From UBA6265 sp964526965 (GTDB taxonomy: Bacteria; Chloroflexota; Chloroflexia; Thermomicrobiales; UBA6265): DNA of 7,531 bases. Under the pieces are notes generated by a model. It did no database searches and had not been told where the DNA came from. It was given only the letters and a program-made list of their open reading frames with translations. Location of the stretch: positions 1-7,531 of the forward strand of contig CAZGML010000055.1 of assembly GCA_964526965.1 (NCBI GenBank). Direction: 5' to 3'. A program made the translations under genes and the position numbers. How positions within the stretch are numbered: position 1 is the first letter of the stretch; each line of letters begins with the position of its first letter. Below are positions 5,459-7,531 of the stretch, piece by piece.

Positions 5459-7501
5459 TTAGGATTCAGCCGGTTTCACGAGGAAATAGCCAGCCATTTC
5501 GATATGGAGCGCCGAGCAGAACTCGGTGCAGTAGTACGGGTAGACACCCGATGTATCTGCGACGAATTTGATAGTTTCAGTCTCACCTGGCTCAAGGCTC
5601 AGACTGACATCCTGGCCACCAATCACAAATCCGTGTGTGGCGTCCTTCGCGTTCTCGATGTTCGTGATGTACATTGTGACCGTCTGGCCCTCTTCAACCT
5701 CGATGATGTCCGGGGAAATGTGGCTGCGCATCATAGTCATGTGCACAAACACTTCATCGCCATCAGCCTCAATGCGCTCCTCACCTTTGGCGGTGCCGTG
5801 TGGATGCCAATCGTTGGTGAGGGGGTCCCAGCCGACCTTACCGTCTTCCTGCGGATAGACATCGATGGTTTCGAGACGATCCATCGGAATCATCTGCGCA
5901 TAGTGCGGTTCGCCATAACCCATTGGCATGTCGAAGAGCGCACGATAGGGCTTCCCTTCACGGATATCGATTAGCTGCAGATTCTGCGGCAGCAGCGGGC
6001 CAACAGGTGGGAAGCGATCCAAAGACCACTTATTCAGCGAGACAAGGTAGCTACCTTGTGGATTCACGGTGTCTCCACCTGCCACGGAAATGTGACCGGT
6101 GTTGTAGTGAACCGGAAGGGTTTCCACGTGTTGCCAGGAATCCGGATTGCCTCCGTCGCCGAGCGTCCACTTGGCCACACCGCTTTCGAGGAAGAGGCTT
6201 GTATACGCGTAGCCATTGTTATCGAACTGAGTGTGTAGCGGACCAAGTCCGACTTCCACCTGTGTTTCCAGGCAGTCTTCATAACCAAGAATCGGAATAC
6301 CGTACTGGTCGGTTTCGTGGTCACCGGCTTCAATAGAAGACTGGATTTTCTCCCAGCTAAAGATTGTGACGTGCGGATCTAACTTACCGGAGATCACGAT
6401 GAATTCTCCGTTCGGAGTGACGTCGACGCCGTGCGGGCTCTTCGGCTCCGGAACCAGGTACATGAGGTTATTTTCGATAGCGACATCCATGGGAATCAGC
6501 TTGAATCCGTCCGTCGCTTCGAAATCGCCTTCAGCAGCAAGTTCCGCAGCGGCTCGCCAGTTGACGATGAACAGGTAGTCCATGTCATTCTGACTGGCGC
6601 CAACTTCCAACGGTGGGTTGCCATCCAGAATTCCGCCTGTCGCCAACTCGGTGTTGAAGGTGTTCCAGAACGCCCAGCCATCGCTGGGGCCTTTGCCAGC
6701 GTCGCCGAGGTCGTGACCATAGGGTGGAGTCTCGATACCGAACGATTCTTCCTGTACCAGGCGACCGGCTTCCTTATCGAATTTCCAGAACGCGCAGAGT
6801 CCGCGATAGCTTTCCTCGTATTCGCTTATCGGCGCGTAGTTCCCGACTCCAAGAACACCTGGATACTGATCAGCTTCCAATACGTACTCAGTATTGGGAG
6901 TGACGAAACAACCGCCATGCTCGGAGACGAGAAGCGGATTCTTGACGATTTGCTTGGTGATGAAGTCTTCCAGGTCCACCACTCCGATACGGCCGTGAGC
7001 CTTCTCGTTGATGAACAGGTAGCGACCATCGTACTCACCGTCGGTTTCGGAAAGGGCCGGGTGGTGGGTGTCACCGTGGTGCATCACCTTGCCGTTTATA
7101 GCGCCCTGCGCGAGTACTGCCTTCGATTCTTCGCTAAATCCGAACCCTTGCCATGGTTCCGGAGTGAACACGGCAATGCTTCGGTAGTTACGCATGGAAG
7201 GAACGCCGATGGCGTAAATCATGCCTGCATGGCCAGATGATGCGAACATCATGAAGTCATCCATGCGGCCGGGCGGCATATAAGTTTCGAGAGCTGCAGA
7301 CACGTCCTCAGGACTCAGTTCACGCTCACTAATGATTGCGTTGACCTCGCTTCCCAGGTCTTCCTGACGGGCCACAGCCTTCTCTTGCCTTCCTCCGGTG
7401 ATTGCAGCTACTGCCGGGATCGCAGCAGCTGCACTTGCTCCTCCAACAACTTTACGCCGGTCGAGCTTCTTGCCTGTAAGTTCTGACACATCGTTGCTCA
7501 T
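5459..7501 (-). CDS. nosZ: NosZ, nitrous-oxide reductase (Tat-type signal)
   Basis: Predicted exported copper enzyme of 680 residues that reduces N2O to N2 with two electrons. The N-terminus has a twin-arginine signal: LDRRKVV (Arg15-Arg16), then an Ala-rich hydrophobic stretch to about 37, implying export of the folded protein by Tat. All seven CuZ histidines are present in family motifs: DTHHP (His146, His147), EHGG (His195), SPHGV (His357), GPLHTQFD (His423), TGHIS (His470) and GEPH (His533). The C-terminal cupredoxin domain has the CuA ligands His623 (THGF), Cys658 and Cys662 (CTEFC), His666 and Met669. The start is ATG 7501 because GGGAGG lies seven bases upstream; the TTG at 7504 would be too close to it. 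The enzyme looks intact and functional. Ligands were assigned by motif against remembered NosZ sequences. Confidence 0.98.
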   Translation of the reverse strand: MSNDVSELTGKKLDRRKVVGGASAAAAIPAVAAITGGRQEKAVARQEDLGSEVNAIISERELSPEDVSAALETYMPPGRMDDFMMFASSGHAGMIYAIGVPSMRNYRSIAVFTPEPWQGFGFSEESKAVLAQGAINGKVMHHGDTHHPALSETDGEYDGRYLFINEKAHGRIGVVDLEDFITKQIVKNPLLVSEHGGCFVTPNTEYVLEADQYPGVLGVGNYAPISEYEESYRGLCAFWKFDKEAGRLVQEESFGIETPPYGHDLGDAGKGPSDGWAFWNTFNTELATGGILDGNPPLEVGASQNDMDYLFIVNWRAAAELAAEGDFEATDGFKLIPMDVAIENNLMYLVPEPKSPHGVDVTPNGEFIVISGKLDPHVTIFSWEKIQSSIEAGDHETDQYGIPILGYEDCLETQVEVGLGPLHTQFDNNGYAYTSLFLESGVAKWTLGDGGNPDSWQHVETLPVHYNTGHISVAGGDTVNPQGSYLVSLNKWSLDRFPPVGPLLPQNLQLIDIREGKPYRALFDMPMGYGEPHYAQMIPMDRLETIDVYPQEDGKVGWDPLTNDWHPHGTAKGEERIEADGDEVFVHMTMMRSHISPDIIEVEEGQTVTMYITNIENAKDATHGFVIGGQDVSLSLEPGETETIKFVADTSGVYPYYCTEFCSALHIEMAGYFLVKPAES

Positions 7502-7508
7502 CAATCGT

Positions 7509-7514
7509 CCTCCC
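7509..7514 (-). promoter_or_regulatory. nosZ: nosZ ribosome binding site
   Basis: GGGAGG on the minus strand, seven bases before the ATG at 7501. This spacing selects that ATG over the TTG directly before it. Upstream only 17 more bases are visible, with a short TTTCACC/TTTTCACC direct repeat and no recognisable promoter. Confidence 0.75.
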
Positions 7515-7531
7515 TGGTGAAAAGGGTGAAA

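Noticed and set aside
6431..7240. Long plus-strand open frame of 269 codons
   Set aside because: It lies wholly antisense to nosZ, whose frame has complete copper-ligand motifs; the plus frame shows no recognisable domain.
7502..7504. TTG as the nosZ start
   Set aside because: It is only four bases from GGGAGG, while the adjacent ATG at 7501 has the better seven-base spacing.

Overview
This window is most of a nitrous-oxide-reduction (nos) operon on the minus strand, read right to left. It begins with nosZ, the copper enzyme that reduces N2O to N2. It continues through a four-helix membrane protein in the position of NosB, then nosD, nosF, nosY and nosL. Right of nosZ only 30 bases remain, so any promoter, electron-donor cytochromes or further nos genes lie outside the view. 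Left of nosL are a small charged CsbD/LEA-like protein (minus strand) and the 3' end of an unrelated plus-strand gene, the two converging on a 10-bp-stem hairpin.

Layout in transcription order: nosZ (7501-5459), an intergenic hairpin (5445-5420), a NosB-like gene (5354-4501, interrupted by an assembly gap), nosD (4501-3002), nosF (3005-2127), nosY (2130-1300), nosL (1300-749), a small leader, and a CsbD-like gene (666-262). Every junction from the NosB-like gene to nosL is a 1- or 4-base stop/start overlap, so these five genes are almost certainly one translationally coupled unit. nosZ is set apart by about 100 bases containing the hairpin, which may let it be expressed at a different level.

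How the parts work together (family knowledge): NosZ carries the CuA and CuZ copper centres, and all expected ligands are visible. NosF (ATPase) and NosY (permease) form an ABC complex that works with the NosD beta-helix protein. NosL is a copper-binding lipoprotein that delivers copper to this complex for CuZ assembly. The NosB-like membrane protein is typical of clade II nos clusters and has no established function.

Organism: the gene order (nosZ, four-helix membrane protein, nosD-F-Y-L, no nosR seen) is clade II-like, but NosZ has a twin-arginine signal rather than the Sec signal usual in that clade. Together with the LAACGG-type lipobox and the extra C-terminal membrane anchor on NosD, this suggests an uncultured Chloroflexota (Thermomicrobia-like) or similar lineage; this is inference. 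The sequence is from a draft assembly: a run of exactly 100 N is flanked by two identical 55-base sequences, and removing one copy plus the Ns restores an intact 232-residue gene.

The most distinctive biology is in NosL, where the two cysteines I expect in the copper motif appear as methionines (M-A-E-M-G-M) and a histidine-rich tail has been added. I see no mobile elements, CRISPR arrays, tRNAs or rRNAs.
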